Below the pieces are notes generated by a model. The model was not told the DNA's origin, searched no databases, and worked only from the letters and a program-made list of their open reading frames with translations. This document shows positions 10,910 through 22,124 of a DNA stretch of 64,000 nt, in pieces (the stretch's first letter is position 1; the number at the start of each line of letters is the position of its first letter). The stretch covers positions 10,173,001-10,237,000 of the forward strand of contig OY997594.1 of the NCBI GenBank assembly GCA_963921825.1, in the 5' to 3' direction. This DNA comes from Erodium maritimum. Lineage: Eukaryota; Streptophyta; Magnoliopsida; Geraniales; Geraniaceae. The position numbers were made by a program, and so were the translations under genes.

Positions 10910-13260
10910 ATGAAATTCTTGGAATACACTCCTCTTGATCGGTAATTGTCAAGTTATTATGGAGTAGAAAAATAATACTTCAGTTCACTCTAGCATACCT
11001 ACTCCATAAACATGTTGATTATGTTATTTATTCATGCTTTCTCCTTTTTATAGCTTAAATGACTTTCTAAGCCATATGAATTTTGGAGAACGTGCAATCA
11101 AAGGATGCCTTGAAGCATACTCATGTAAGAACATATTCACATTTTTTCTCAACATATAAATGTTACAGTTGAACTTGAACAGCATATAAATACTGTCTCT
11201 TTATTATATGTTTATTCCAGGTAAACATACTGGCACAGATAAAAAACTTTCTCTTAGTTTGGAGCATGAGGTAAAACTGAAGTTACAGATTTATTCTTGG
11301 TCCTGTACTCAAAGGTTTCACAGTCAACCTCTTTCCTACGTGTGTCTGATAGGTTTTGTGTTTTCTTTTCTTTCTTTATTGTATCCAGATTCTTGATTAT
11401 CTCGGGAAGTCTTCAGACACGGACTCCTCTTCACCTGCTGATTACCTGTTGAGCCGGTCCAGGTGGAGAAAGTTACCCATATGGATTTATTTAGTTTAGA
11501 ATTTCTCTTTATTTTGACCAGGTTTTCTTTACTTATCTTCCAGCCGAAAGACATTGATCTACCTCGTTCTTACTCTCTATCACATGTATCCAGATTATGA
11601 TTTCAGGTATTTCTGTATGATTTGGTATCTAACACATTTCAAAACTAAGGAGGATTATGGGTAATGCCAATGTCAGCTTATTTGGCGACATGGCAACCCA
11701 CTATATAATCGTCTTTTAATAACAATGGGAGTGTTGTCAAAAGGTTTGACAGGCAGTTTGGAAAACTGTTGCTCTTAGAGGAGCTGAGAGTTCAAGTCTC
11801 TCCATTTCCCAAAAGTAACAACTACAACCAAGTCATTTCTCTAAACTAAATCTGTTTGTTTTATGTTGTTGATTTATTCCTTATTTTGCACATACTGGTA
11901 TTGTGCATGCTGTTGATTTTTTTCCATGCACTACCTTGTGGTTTCCTTATGTTATGATGTTGCTTCTATATTTTTGGTTACCAGTCTGATGAGAGCCCAC
12001 CAGTTTTTTACTGAGGAATCCTGGGACAGTTTTAAGCAGATCTTCGACACTTACATGTTCGAAGCATCAAAGGTAAGGCTTTGTGTTTGTTCACATGCAA
12101 TTGCTCTAACTTATCCTTTTCCTGTTCCACCAAGACTGCATATGCACTTGCAGACTTGTGTGGATGAATTTAGTTGTGAATCTATCTGTTTTCATACACG
12201 TATTTTGTATGTTTTCATCATGCTTTGGACTCTGAATTCATATTGGTACTTTGGGGTGACACTTATTGCTCACTCTTGTGCTTATTTGAATTATTCCCCT
12301 TTCTTTTGGCTCATCATGGCTCTGTTTAAACTTCTATACTTCAGAATCATATTGCTTTTGGTCAAAATAGAATGGCAATGTTACCTGAAATTAGTTGACC
12401 AACTATTTGTGACTTATTACTGTTGTTTATCTGGACTGCTATTGCCTTTTTCTCTTTCAACAATGATTTTCGATTTGAGATTTTAAGTCTCAGGTCTAGT
12501 TTGGTTGTTATCTGTTTGATAAAATATATTAACTCTGTTTGCTTTGACATTGGGAAATGCTAACCAAATGCTTTAGTTTACAGGATTCTAACAAGTTTAG
12601 TTATACAGTATAGCTTTTGATAACCAATATTAAGAGTGAACCATGTCCACTAAATGACCCGCTTTATCATGCAATATTCGTCTGATCTTGAATCTTTGCT
12701 CTCTTCCACCTTTTCTTTGCACGGTACAGGAGTGGGTCGAAACAAATGGTGGCAATTCCTTACTTGAAGTTATGTACAAGGCTCTGGATGAGGTGAACAT
12801 AGTTCAGAAGTAGAAAAGCAAGTTGTGCCAAGGGGGCATTTATTAATAAACTTTTTGTGCAGGTTGTCAGGCTCTCCGAATGTGAAATTTATAGCTACAA
12901 CCCGGACTGTCATGTAGACCCCTTTCTGGAGAAAGGATCAATGTAAGATCTTTATATCAATCTATGCACTGAAGTTGTGTTCATTCTGGTTGCAAATGTG
13001 ACTTTAACCATACTGTTTCTTCAGATGGTCTTTCAATTTCTTCTTTTACAATAGGAAGCTGAAGTGTGTTGTGAGTTTCCGCTTCTGCTGTGTAAGGTGG
13101 GCTGCAGAAATGTTTTTCTTTAAAAAATTCCCATCACAGGCTCTAGTTTCTCGTTGGCTCATTTTTGCTTTGTTTCAGTAATTTGGTGGGTGATGCATTT
13201 TTGGTGGACGACGTGTCTTACAATGATGACGGAGAAATTTTTGATGACATGGATATGTGA
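10910..13260 (+). CDS. MAF1: MAF1, repressor of RNA polymerase III, 10 exons, about 224 aa
   Basis: MAF1 is the conserved nuclear and cytoplasmic repressor that binds RNA polymerase III and shuts down tRNA and 5S rRNA synthesis under stress or TOR inhibition. Exons are 10910-10941, 11054-11124, 11221-11270, 11389-11462, 11544-11606, 11985-12072, 12730-12792, 12863-12942, 13025-13096 and 13179-13260. All have GT-AG borders, and the 675 nt sum to an open frame ending in TGA. The protein starts MKFLEYTPLDRLNDFL. It shows the family blocks YHMYPDYDFS, RAHQFFTEESWDSFKQIF, CEIYSYNPDCHVDPF and WSFNFFFYNRKLK, and ends in an acidic tail (DDGEIFDDMDM). Length equals that of other plant MAF1 proteins. 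No defect is seen. Recognition is from the family motifs. Confidence 0.95.
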
Positions 13261-13589
13261 GCGGTTGATACAACAACGTTATGTGTAGCAAGATTCATCT
13301 GTACATGTCTAACCTTAAGCATCATACTCATGATGCTTTATGGGTAGCATTTAGCAATGCTTTCTCTACTCCTGTATGTATGTATGCAAATATTACCCTC
13401 TTGTATCTAGGAGCGCTGTTGTCTTTAAGGTGTCTGACCTTGAACCCATCTGCCTAACTCTGAATCCTACAATGATATGTCTTACTCCTGTATGTATGTA
13501 TGTCATCATGCTAGCGCTTGAGTCCTGGAAACTGGGGCATGCAATTGACTCAAGTCAATGACAGCGAGTCTTTGTGGCGAGCTGTTCGG

Positions 13590-13686
13590 GTTTGATTAGT
13601 TATATATTTGATTTGAGTTTGTTATAATTTATAGATTCGAGTTTGATTAGTTAGATATTTGATTTGAGTTTGTTATAATTTATAAA
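13590..13686. repeat. Two-copy 51-bp tandem duplication
   Basis: The unit starting gtttgattagttatatattt is repeated directly with period 51, the second copy starting at 13641 with few mismatches. It lies about 330 bp downstream of the MAF1 stop. Confidence 0.8.
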
Positions 13687-13689
13687 TGG

Positions 13690-14498
13690 GGGACGAAGGT
13701 ATCACACCAATGGCCAACATGAGGAGGAAGGAGGAGCGGTTGTCCTTCTCTTCTTGTTGCTCGGTTCTCCCCTCTTAGTATGATATCTATTCTAAGTTGG
13801 TCACGCGATACGAGGTTTCCATGGAAGCATTAGGCAAGAGAGGAGCTAGTTGAAGGATCAGAGAGGGTCGATCTCGAGCTTAAGAGGCTTGGCTGTATCG
13901 GGAGGTGGTCACGGTGGGGTAGTCCGTGGAAGGATGTCATTCTCAAACTCCCGAAACATAAGTGTTGGTCTCTTTAGCACTTCTCAAATTGTTACACTGT
14001 TACGTCTAAGCCAAGAGCACGTTCTCTAATCAGTGACAGATTCGTCAATCTAGTTGTAGTTTGGACTCAGGTTGCTCATGCGAAGGCTTCCGATGAGAAT
14101 TCGGAAGGTGATGAGTGGGTCACCGATGAGGGTTGATTTTTTCGGACTCTAGCCAAGGTGGTAAAAAGCGTTAGGCGCTAGTCGGGCGGTGAGGACCCCT
14201 AGGCGTTAGGCGGAGACTGGTCGGGGCCTAGGCTGATTTAATTTTTTTAATATTTGTAATTATTATTAAATATATATTATATAAATATAATGAAAATTCA
14301 AAATATTTACTATATTTGTATAATATAAAAAATATCAAGTTTCAAAATACAAAAAACTAAAGCAAATAATGCTCTCATTTTGATTTTAGTTTTTGTTTTA
14401 ATGAAACAAGTGAGCTTGTTCAGTTTTAATTATGATTATTGTTGATAATCGAAGAAAACATGCCTGCAAGAGTGACGGAGAACTCCTTGGTGAATGTC
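13690..14498. other. Intergenic, repeat-derived
   Basis: No intact gene is seen. At 14165-14235 there is a run of GGCG/TTAGGCG-type words (gcgttaggcgctagtcgggcgg), as seen in common plant dispersed repeats. AT-rich sequence follows. I could not assign a family. Confidence 0.4.
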
Positions 14499-15632
14499 AT
14501 GAATGGAGGAGACGGTCCCAACAGTTACACCCACAATTCCAAAGCCTAGGTCTCTCTCCCCTCTCATGTTTTTTCTTCTTTCTTACTCTCTTGCATCAAT
14601 GTATCATGAATCAATAATCACTATAATAATAAATAACAATACTTTCATTTACTAAGTTATGTAATGAGTTAATCCACATATCCAACAAATCTTTACTTGA
14701 AGTTTGCTAATTGGTTGAATATGTACAGAGGGAGACATTAGACAGATCCATAACAATGTTGAGCAATAGCATGAAGAGGTTCCCCAACAAGTCATGGAGA
14801 GGGACTCTCCTGCGTGGAACAAGGGGAGAGTTACTTATGTGCAGAGCTCCTCTCATGTGGCGGAGGCTTACACTGCCCAGTTTTTGAATGACATGAAGAA
14901 CTTCTTTGGTGCAAGGTCCCAAGAGATGGTTAAAGATGGCTTGCTTGTGATTTACATGCTGAGCCGCCCAGATGGGTCGCCCCCTTCAGAGTCTAAGTTC
15001 ATGCAGAAGTTGGACTACTGTTTTGGACAGTCACTAGAAGACATGGCTCAAGAGGTAAGCATCTTCATCATCTGTTAGAATATAACTATAATTAGAATTT
15101 TTTTTGTAGAGAGTGGGGTTTGAACTCGGGTCCATGAGGTGCCAAGCTCTGATACCATATTCGAGAACCAACTCAACTAAAAACTTAAGCCGATAGTTGA
15201 AAGTCCAATTATAGTTATATTCTAACACATACCCTCTCTTTGCTTTAATCAGATTTATGATCAATAGCATTTCCATTGCAGGGCATAGTAAGCCAGGCTC
15301 TTTTGAATTCGTTCAATCTACCCATTTACATGCCAAATATCTCTGAATTCAAGCAAGTGATCTCAGGCATAAAGAACCTGAGCATTGAGCAGACAGGAGA
15401 AATATGCATAAGAGAAAAACTAAGCACTCTTGAGCATGCTCGAGAAAACAGTAATAATACAAGAGCACTGATAGAAGGTATCCTGAGCAAACATTTCGGG
15501 GCCCAACTCGTTATGGATGAGCTTTTCGAGAGGTATGCACAAAAGCTTCACAAGTTGTCAAAGATGCCAAGGTTCAGCAGAATTGGGGACTTGGAAATGC
15601 TCTTTGTACTTGTCAAGTGCAGTGCTATCTGA
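14499..15632 (+). pseudogene. SABATH methyltransferase pseudogene (nonsense plus large internal deletion)
   Basis: Exon 1 (14499-14549) reads MNGGDGPNSYTHNSKA and then TAG, exactly where the neighbouring intact gene has CAG (Gln) before its intron. Exon 2 (14729-15054) starts RETLDRSITMLSNS. It then jumps directly to EVPQQVMERDSPAWNKG, which corresponds to residue about 150 of the intact paralogue. About 300 nt are missing, including the SAM-binding motif DLGSSVGPNTF and the frame-defining junction. Exon 3 (15282-15632) is intact and ends MLFVLVKCSAI. The exon structure matches the intact gene at 15880-17106, which lies tail to tail, so this is a genomic duplicate that died. Intron 2 carries a small repeat (15073-15227). 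Confidence 0.9.
15073..15227. mobile_element. Small inverted-repeat element in intron 2 of the SABATH pseudogene
   Basis: The ends are inverted copies of TGTTAGAATATAACTATAATT (left) and its complement (right, ending ttatattctaaca). The interior, read on the minus strand, holds TGGTATCAGAGC, the sequence complementary to the 3' end of initiator tRNA-Met used as a primer site by many LTR retrotransposons. It also holds a B-box-like GAGTTCAAACCCC. It may be a MITE or a scrambled TRIM remnant. A clear target duplication was not found. Confidence 0.55.
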
Positions 15633-15879
15633 CAAAACTAATCATATTTACCAAATAAACTTTGCTGTCGAATGCAAAATTGATTTGTTTCCTTACTGCA
15701 TTGTAATGATAAAACTGCTCTTTTGCAAGTTCAAATAAAACATAATTATGTCGGATGTTACCTTTAGCATACTTCAGTCTCTTACAAACAATCTAAGCAC
15801 ATAGGAACATAAAAACATAGGACTTGGTAACATGTTACAACTGACAACAGCTGGGGCAACATCTATAAGGCGAATTTGA

Positions 15880-17106
15880 CTATTCTTTGTCAACATCATT
15901 GCGCTTCACAAGTAGAAATAAAAATTCCACCCTTTCCATGCTAATGAAGTGTGGTAACTCAGAAAACTTGTGTGCGTATCTCTCGAAGAGATCATCCATA
16001 TCAAGCTCAGTTTCGAAGTGTTTGCGTAGAATGCCTTCTAAAGCCGCCCTTGCATGACGACTGACATCATCAGGAGACTTGACATTTCGAGAGAAGACTA
16101 TTTCCTCCATCTTCTCAATACTGAGGTTCTCTATACCAGAAACCACTTGTTCAAATTCATGTGCATTTGGCATGTAAATTGGCAGATTGAAGGCGTCCGC
16201 AAGACCTTCACTTACCATCCCCTGCATTGGAGTTTATAGAGGTTACCAAAACATGTAGTTAACATTTTTCATGACATCATTTAATCAAAGGAAAGCAACC
16301 TTAATTACCTCCTTAACCATGTCTGCAAGTGCTTGTCCCAAACAATACTCCATCCTTAGCAAGGAGATTGACTCTGACCCATCTGGTCGGCATGGCATGT
16401 TGATTGCAAGCAAACCACCCTTAGCCATCTCTACGGACCTTGCAGTAAAGAAAGCCTTGACGCCCTCCAAAAACTGAGCAGCGTAAGCTTGTACAACCTC
16501 AGAGGAGCTCTGCACATAGGTGACTCTTCCTCTGTTCCACGCCGGAGAGTCCCTTTTAGTAACTTGTTCGGGAACCTTTGCGAGCCAATTAAGGGAAGAG
16601 GAGGAATGCATCAAGTTGATGGAGGCCTCGGGGAATAGTCGGCCGTAGAAAGACCCCGGGACTCCAGCTGCCATGTAGTCCCTCTCCGAGGGAAGGTTGT
16701 TGAATAGAGTGTTGAAGTCATTTGCCATGACATCATTGAAATACACGAGGAATTCGGGGATTTGATCATTGCCGAGGGTAGTCCTGAATGTGTTGTTGAC
16801 GGCCTCAATGAGTGTGGTGACACAAGTGAAGGTGTTGGGTCCAACTGAAGAGCCAAGATCTGCAATTGTGAATACTTTGGAGCTGTCTTCTCCAATGGTG
16901 AGTTTCTGTTGGATGCTTGTGCTCAACAATGCTTTTGCTCTGTCTACTGCTTCCCCCTGTATATAATAGTACAAGTATTTGTGTGAATTAAAACTTCTTG
17001 CAAGCATTAATTCAGATTCACTCTTTAATTTGCTTGTTAGGAGGAAGATTAAAACCTGGACTCTGGAGTTGGTGGTGTAGCTGTTGGGGCCGTCTCCTCC
17101 ATTCAT
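15880..17106 (-). CDS. SABATH-family SAM-dependent carboxyl methyltransferase, 3 exons, about 346 aa
   Basis: SABATH enzymes transfer a methyl group from SAM to the carboxyl group of small acids (salicylate, jasmonate, loganate and others) or to nitrogen in xanthines. Exons are 17106-17056, 16956-16309 and 16221-15880, with GT-AG borders and 1041 nt to a TAG. Residues in order: MNGGDGPNSYTTNSRVQ (N-terminal SAM/substrate motif), DLGSSVGPNTF (SAM binding), FNDVMANDFNTLF (motif II, usually NDxxxNDFN), GSFYGRLFP, SSSSLNWLAKVPEQV and a C-terminal LFLLVKRND. Length is slightly below the usual 350-380 aa. I chose the ATG at 17106 because it starts the conserved MNGGDG motif. Its closest relative here is the pseudogene 250 bp away in opposite orientation. 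The substrate cannot be read from the sequence. Confidence 0.88.
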
Positions 17107-17639
17107 CGTCACAGCCAGTGGTTACTCCAACAGAGGCCTGGGGAGTCCTTGATTAAGTAATTAAGCTATCTAAGTCAACTTCAATTAACAATTATAGATA
17201 TATTCTTTGATCAATGAGACAGAGAGGCAGCGACAAAGCTAGAATAGCATATGATTTATTTTCAAGATTCCGTGTACCCATTACCATGCCACCAGCCACC
17301 TAGTCATTTGTAATAACTAGGTGGGTGCACCGCGCGTTGCGCGGTGCTTGGTGTGAGAACTGTCGTAAATTGGAAGTAACAAATGATTTTAAAACATGCG
17401 TAAAATCAAGAGAAACCCAATTTGCTAATCAACATTCCAAAACCAACCTCCAATTCTTCCGACAAATTAAGAATGAATATTGGCTAATCACAAGACTAAT
17501 ATGGAAAAAAAACCATTTGAATTCAACTTTCAGAATACACAGATTTCCGATGGGGTTGCTGAATGACGCAGAATGGTTACCTGAGGAGGAGTAAACGGAT
17601 TTTCAATATTCTATTCACATTCTAGTTATTTATATGGTA

Positions 17640-18959
17640 GGCATTTGTTTAGTCACAGGCACATGATTGAGAGAGAGCAACCTCTCTCTACAGCTTCCTC
17701 CACCGAGTTCTTCGCTACCACCGCCAGTGACTTCCTCTCATGGAGGTCACCGGCGGTCTCTCTTTCCCTTTCGACCTCTCTCCATCCTTCTTCTTCTTCT
17801 CCTTTCATCCTTGCTATCCCCCCTAACCTTAGGTTTTGCGGCCGGTCTCAGATCCGTCTCATAACCCTTCCCTCCTCTTCGATTCGCTTCAGATCTGCCG
17901 TGGGAGTTCCTTTCCTAGCGGATTGGAGCGGATCTGGCGTTTCTACCGCCCATTTCCCCTTCTGCCTTTCCGTTCTGGCCCCCTTTGGCCCCCTCGGACC
18001 GCCCTCGGACCTCGCCTTCTCCGCCGACAGTTGTGCCTATCTAGATCTGGTGTGGGGCGAGCTTCCCCGACCTTTCTCGCTGTGGATCCTTGTGGGTTTG
18101 GACTTGCTCCTCTGTTTGGTGGGTTTGTAGTACCTTCGCAGTGGCGTCGTCTTCAGATCTGGACCCTCACGGGTCTAGATCTTCACCTCCGTGCTCCGCC
18201 GTCTTCGATTGCTGTTCCTTCATCCGTTTGTGTGGAGACAAGCCCGCTCAGCCCTCTTCTTGGTCAGAACAAGGTAGAAATACCAGCTCTTCTCAGTGTG
18301 GTGTCTCTCGGTGCTGGTCGGAGCGCTTAGAGGAGAGGGTTCGCCTCCGGATCTAGGGTTGACGGCTTAGAAGGTATTTTCCTCTTCCCTTCCTTGCTGG
18401 GTGTCTGACTTCCGGCCAGTCTCTTGCTATTTCCCCTTTTCAGTAGATTTCTTCCTTCTCAAATCCCTATGGATTTGAGCTCGCCGGCCTGTTGTTCTCC
18501 GGCGAGTTCTTTGGGTTTAGTGGACGCCCCTGAAATCTCTGATAAGGGTCAACTTGTTTCGGGTCTGTCTCAGCCTTAGCGGTGTTGGCCGCTGGCAGAA
18601 ATGAGATGAGAGTTCTCCTTTCCAGTAAGGTTAGGGTTTTGAGGATTGCAGTGGTTTGATTTTGGCAGTCGGAAGTTCTTTTCTTTCCCTTATTTTATGG
18701 GCTTCTTGGTAGTATTTATCCTTCTGTTTGGTCTTCTGGGTGTTGTTTAGCCCTCGTTGTGGTTTAGCTTTTGTTGTGGTTCTATTACTGGTTGTCTGTG
18801 GTGTTGAGGTTCCCATTGTGGACCGTCCTGCTATTGTAATCTTGCCTTTTATCTTGTTGAGGATCCTGTAATGGATTGCTCGTTTGGTTGTAACTTCAAA
18901 CTCTGTTCTTCACCAAAGAACAGTTTTAATTTAAATATGTTTTGCTGATCAAAAAAAAA
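17640..18959 (+). mobile_element. Retroposon-like sequence with poly(A) end
   Basis: A pyrimidine- and GC-rich 5' half (overlapping open frames, none convincing) grades into a T-rich 3' half ending tttgctgatcaaaaaaaaa. The 3' end tgctgat(c/a)aaaaa and the overall composition resemble the retroposons at 47.7, 55.7 and 56.4 kb, but internal similarity is low. No reverse transcriptase or recognised domain is present. The 5' border is approximate. An alternative is a captured gene exon inside the Helitron. Confidence 0.4.
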
Positions 18960-20185
18960 TAATGTTCCAGGTCTGAGTCATCAAGGATATGAACTAAAAG
19001 CATGTGTGATTATTTGATTCAAATAAAGCATATTTCTAAACTTTGGTTGAAAATGATTGCATAGTTCTAATTTTAATTTAATCTTTATTGCATTGAATGT
19101 GCTGTAATGTTTCTAAAAATGAGAAGTTGTAGGAAACCAATACATGTAATTTGAAGCAGTAATACATATATTTTGGTGTACAACTAAATCACAAGTATAA
19201 TGAATATACAACATAAAATTGTTATTATGAATGATGAGATTTCACAAATAAAATCAAACATTTAGCTTTTGTAACCAACAAACTATTCAACATAATCAAT
19301 TACATGTAGCTTCCAAAAATGTTGGCTATTATGTAATGAATACTCACCGTCGAACCATCAAGAATATATTTCTTGAATCGGTATCCTCTTGAAGTGGTTA
19401 TCTATGATTATAAAAACACATGAAATAATTAGATATCAATATAAGTAATTAAATGAGGTCTACATGAGATCATTATACATGCAAAGTCAATCTTAAGTGA
19501 AGATTTTGTTACAGTACAAATTGATATAGAAACACAAGATCAAAGGGTATACACTGTTTTTAAGTTATGTGTGGTCTTTTGCTTGTGAACCATTGAAACA
19601 TGTAAGGTATATGTGAATCCATCTGAACCTACTCGCTAGGTGTTTCTCATACAAGCAACGTAGTAGTAAAGCAAAGATAAAGAAACAACCCAGAGAACGC
19701 ATATTGATCAATTTGCAGTAGAAATGTTTAGTGTTTATCTTATATACTACATACACGTAGATTGTAATTAAATTCTACATGAAAGGGCCAAATAATTGAT
19801 AGTGACCTTAAAAATTCCCCAAAATTTTCTCACGACAGTACACAAGGTAGGTTTCCGCACGTGGACAATACATTAGAGTAACTTTTGGGAATTAACCCTT
19901 ATTTTATGTAGCACAGTAATGTTTTTCCACTGATACACATGCCATCGCACATAAATCTAAGTTATCATGAAGAAAAAACACAAACATGACTAAATATTTT
20001 GAACCACACGTGTAGCCTAATTGATAAGCATATAAAAGAGAACGGATTACACGAATAGTGATGAAAACCATATTAAGAAATTAATTAACGATGTTCATCT
20101 AGCATAGGAAAGTAATAATTTTATGCATGGCCCTTTGTTATCCTAATCTAAGCCTTTTCAAATTGTTTCATTTCAGCCAACAGAT
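18960..20185. other. AT-rich Helitron interior, no gene seen
   Basis: Only short unconvincing frames are present. I see no domain, splice pattern or repeat structure here. Confidence 0.5.
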
Positions 20186-20632
20186 TGTTACGTGCCTCGC
20201 CAATGAATCTCGTTATGCGACCCTGGTATGACTTCAGATCAAGGGTTCGTTGGTAAGAATCCTTGTTCTTCTTTCGCCCAATGGTGTAGGGGTATGAGCT
20301 CAGGGGTAGGGAACTCAAAGACCTTCAGTGAGACATAAATTATTCTTTAATTTTAGTCTCCTTTATCAAATAATACCTCTCTGGTATATATAGCCAGAGA
20401 GGTTGCCTAAAACACAAATCCTACCTTAATTTGCTACTTACCCAAATCCTAATACAACTTGACTACCAAGCAAAAATTCCAAAACCTAATACAATAGTAT
20501 TTTAATAAAAAGGAAATATTAAAACCAGCTCTTGCGCGCGCTACTTCTGCCTCTATTCCCTCTTGCGCGCGCGGCTTACTCCAAATGGGGTGGGCTTATC
20601 CCATCCCATTACGTTCCGTAAGGCCCATAACA
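20186..20632 (-). repeat. 3' LTR of the gag-only element
   Basis: Direct repeat of 21658-22124, bounded by TG and CA. It contains a TATA-like ctctggctatatatacc stretch on the minus strand within an inverted pair (acctctctggtatatatagccagagaggt). Confidence 0.88.
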
Positions 20633-21634
20633 TCACTCCCCCCTCGCAGATGGCGCTTGTCCTCAAGCGCATATGGTAGATCAGCCTCGTCCTCGCCCTC
20701 GTCTTCGTGCAGCTCCAACCAAAAGAGATTTTTGCATTTATGACCAAAGTTGTAGGATTCGTCGCAATTGAAACATTGTCCTTTCGCGATGCGATCCTTC
20801 TTTTCTTCCTCGGAAATACGTTTAGCGTACACCCTTGGAGGAGCTGAATTCTGCACCTGCTGTCGACTTGGGGCACGAACCTCGTTGTTAGCTCTCCTTT
20901 CATAAAGCTTTGCCAACCCGATTGATGTGGTTAGTTAGGTCCGGTGGGAGTTGGATTTCCACATCAATTGCCAGTTTTTCCTGCAAGCCACTCAGGAACA
21001 AAGAGATTTCCTGATCAACCTTCAAGTCCGGAACCTGCGCAGCCACGCATTCGAACCGAGTGGAGTACTCCTCGACTGAGCTCTCTTGGCGTAACTTCGC
21101 GAGCTCCCCCAGCCGGTTACTCGCTAAAATCGATCCAAAGCGAGAATTACAGTAAAGCTTAAATGCTGGCCAGTTCAGGTCCGGAGCATCCCTCTGGGTT
21201 TTCGTATACCATTGTTGCGCAGCATCCTCCAGATGAAAAGCTGCCAACAATACTTTTTCGTCCGCCGGAGTGCGTTGGTGGAGGAAGAACACTTCACACC
21301 GGTTCAACCATGTTGTCGGGTCCGTCCAGTCATCGAAACGAGGAAATTCGAGGCGAGTAAAACGAGGGGCGATAGCTCCATCCCCACCAGAACCGACGGC
21401 GGGCGATGCTGGGACCGGCGGGGGTGTGCGCTGCTGGTGGCCCGCGGCCGAGCTTCCCTCCGGCGGCTGCTCCTGTTGTGGAAGGGATAGGGCACGGATC
21501 TGGACAGCCAAATTCTGCACCTCTCTTCGATCAGCTTCACTTTGCAGTCGATCAGCTTCAATTTTCAGCTTATCAGCTCTATATTCGGCCATGAATGCCA
21601 TAACTTGCTGTTGAAACGATTGCTCTTGGTCCAT
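20596..21634 (-). pseudogene. Retrotransposon gag, frameshifted
   Basis: The frame starts MDQEQSFQQQVMAF at 21634, just after the primer-binding site. A coiled-coil-like stretch (ADKLKIEADRLQSEADRREV) and the Retrotrans_gag domain follow (FPRFDDWTDPTTWLNRCEVF, LEDAAQQWY, SVEEYSTRFE). The frame breaks after LTNHINRVGKAL near 20905 and continues one frame over as KLYERRANNEV, then a zinc knuckle (CFNCDESYNFGHKC) and an acidic tail. The knuckle spacing (CX2CX7HXC) is typical of plant Gypsy gag. The stop lies near the 3' LTR. The product would package element RNA if the frame were intact. Confidence 0.85.
20633..20650 (-). other. Polypurine tract
   Basis: On the minus strand ctgcgaggggggagtga directly abuts the 3' LTR, the expected place for plus-strand DNA priming. 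Confidence 0.6.
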
Positions 21635-21642
21635 AACGAGTG

Positions 21643-21654
21643 ACTCTGATACCA
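21643..21654 (-). other. Primer-binding site (initiator tRNA-Met)
   Basis: On the minus strand TGGTATCAGAGT begins three bases inside the 5' LTR end. It is complementary to the 3' end of plant initiator tRNA-Met, with one change from the common TGGTATCAGAGC. Confidence 0.85.
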
Positions 21655-21657
21655 GTT

Positions 21658-22124
21658 TGTTACGTGTCTCGCCAATGGATCTCGTTATGCGACCCTGGTA
21701 TGACTTCAGATCAAGGGTTCGTTGGTACGAATCTTTGTTCTTCTTTCGCCCAATGATGTAGGGGTATGAGCTCAGGGGTAGGGAACTCAAAGACCTTCGG
21801 TGAGACAGAAATTATTCTTTAATTTTAGTCTCCTTTATTCCATAATACCTCTCTGGTATATATAGCCAGAGAGGTTGTCTAAAACACAAATCCTACCTTA
21901 ATTTGCTACTTACCCAAATCCTAATACAACTTGACTACCAAGCAATAATAAAAGGAAACCTAATTAAATTCCAAAACCTAATACAATAGTATTTTAATAA
22001 AAAGAAAATATTAAAACCAGCTCTTGGGCGCGCGACTTCTGCCTCTATTCCCTCATGCGCGCGCAGCTTACTCCAAATGGGGTGGGCTTATCCCATCCCA
22101 TTACGCTCCGTAAGGCCAGTAACA
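21658..22124 (-). repeat. 5' LTR of the gag-only element
   Basis: TG...CA-bounded partner of 20186-20632, about 20 bp longer owing to an insertion near 21940-21960. It probably carries the element's promoter. Confidence 0.88.

Larger units (their letters stand above)
20186..22124 (-). mobile_element. Gag-only LTR retrotransposon (TR-GAG-like, Ty3/Gypsy-type gag)
   Basis: Two LTRs, 20186-20632 and 21658-22124, both start TGTTACGTG and end aACA. They flank about 1025 bp of internal DNA, and the whole is bracketed by the 5-bp duplication CAGAT (20181-20185 and 22125-22129). A primer-binding site lies next to the 5' LTR and a purine tract next to the 3' LTR. Both fix the orientation as minus. 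Only a gag gene is present; protease, reverse transcriptase and integrase are absent. This matches the described class of terminal-repeat elements with only GAG. The LTRs differ at several places, including a length difference near 21940, so the insertion is not very recent. Confidence 0.9.

Noticed and set aside
11640..11830. Possible SINE in MAF1 intron 5 (gagttcaagtctctcc resembles a B box)
   Set aside because: No A box at the right distance, no tail and no duplication could be made out.
21304..21790. Plus-strand frames opposite gag, and the upstream extension of gag through the LTR
   Set aside because: They are shadows of gag or read-through of the LTR and primer site; the gag start at 21634 follows the primer-binding site as expected.
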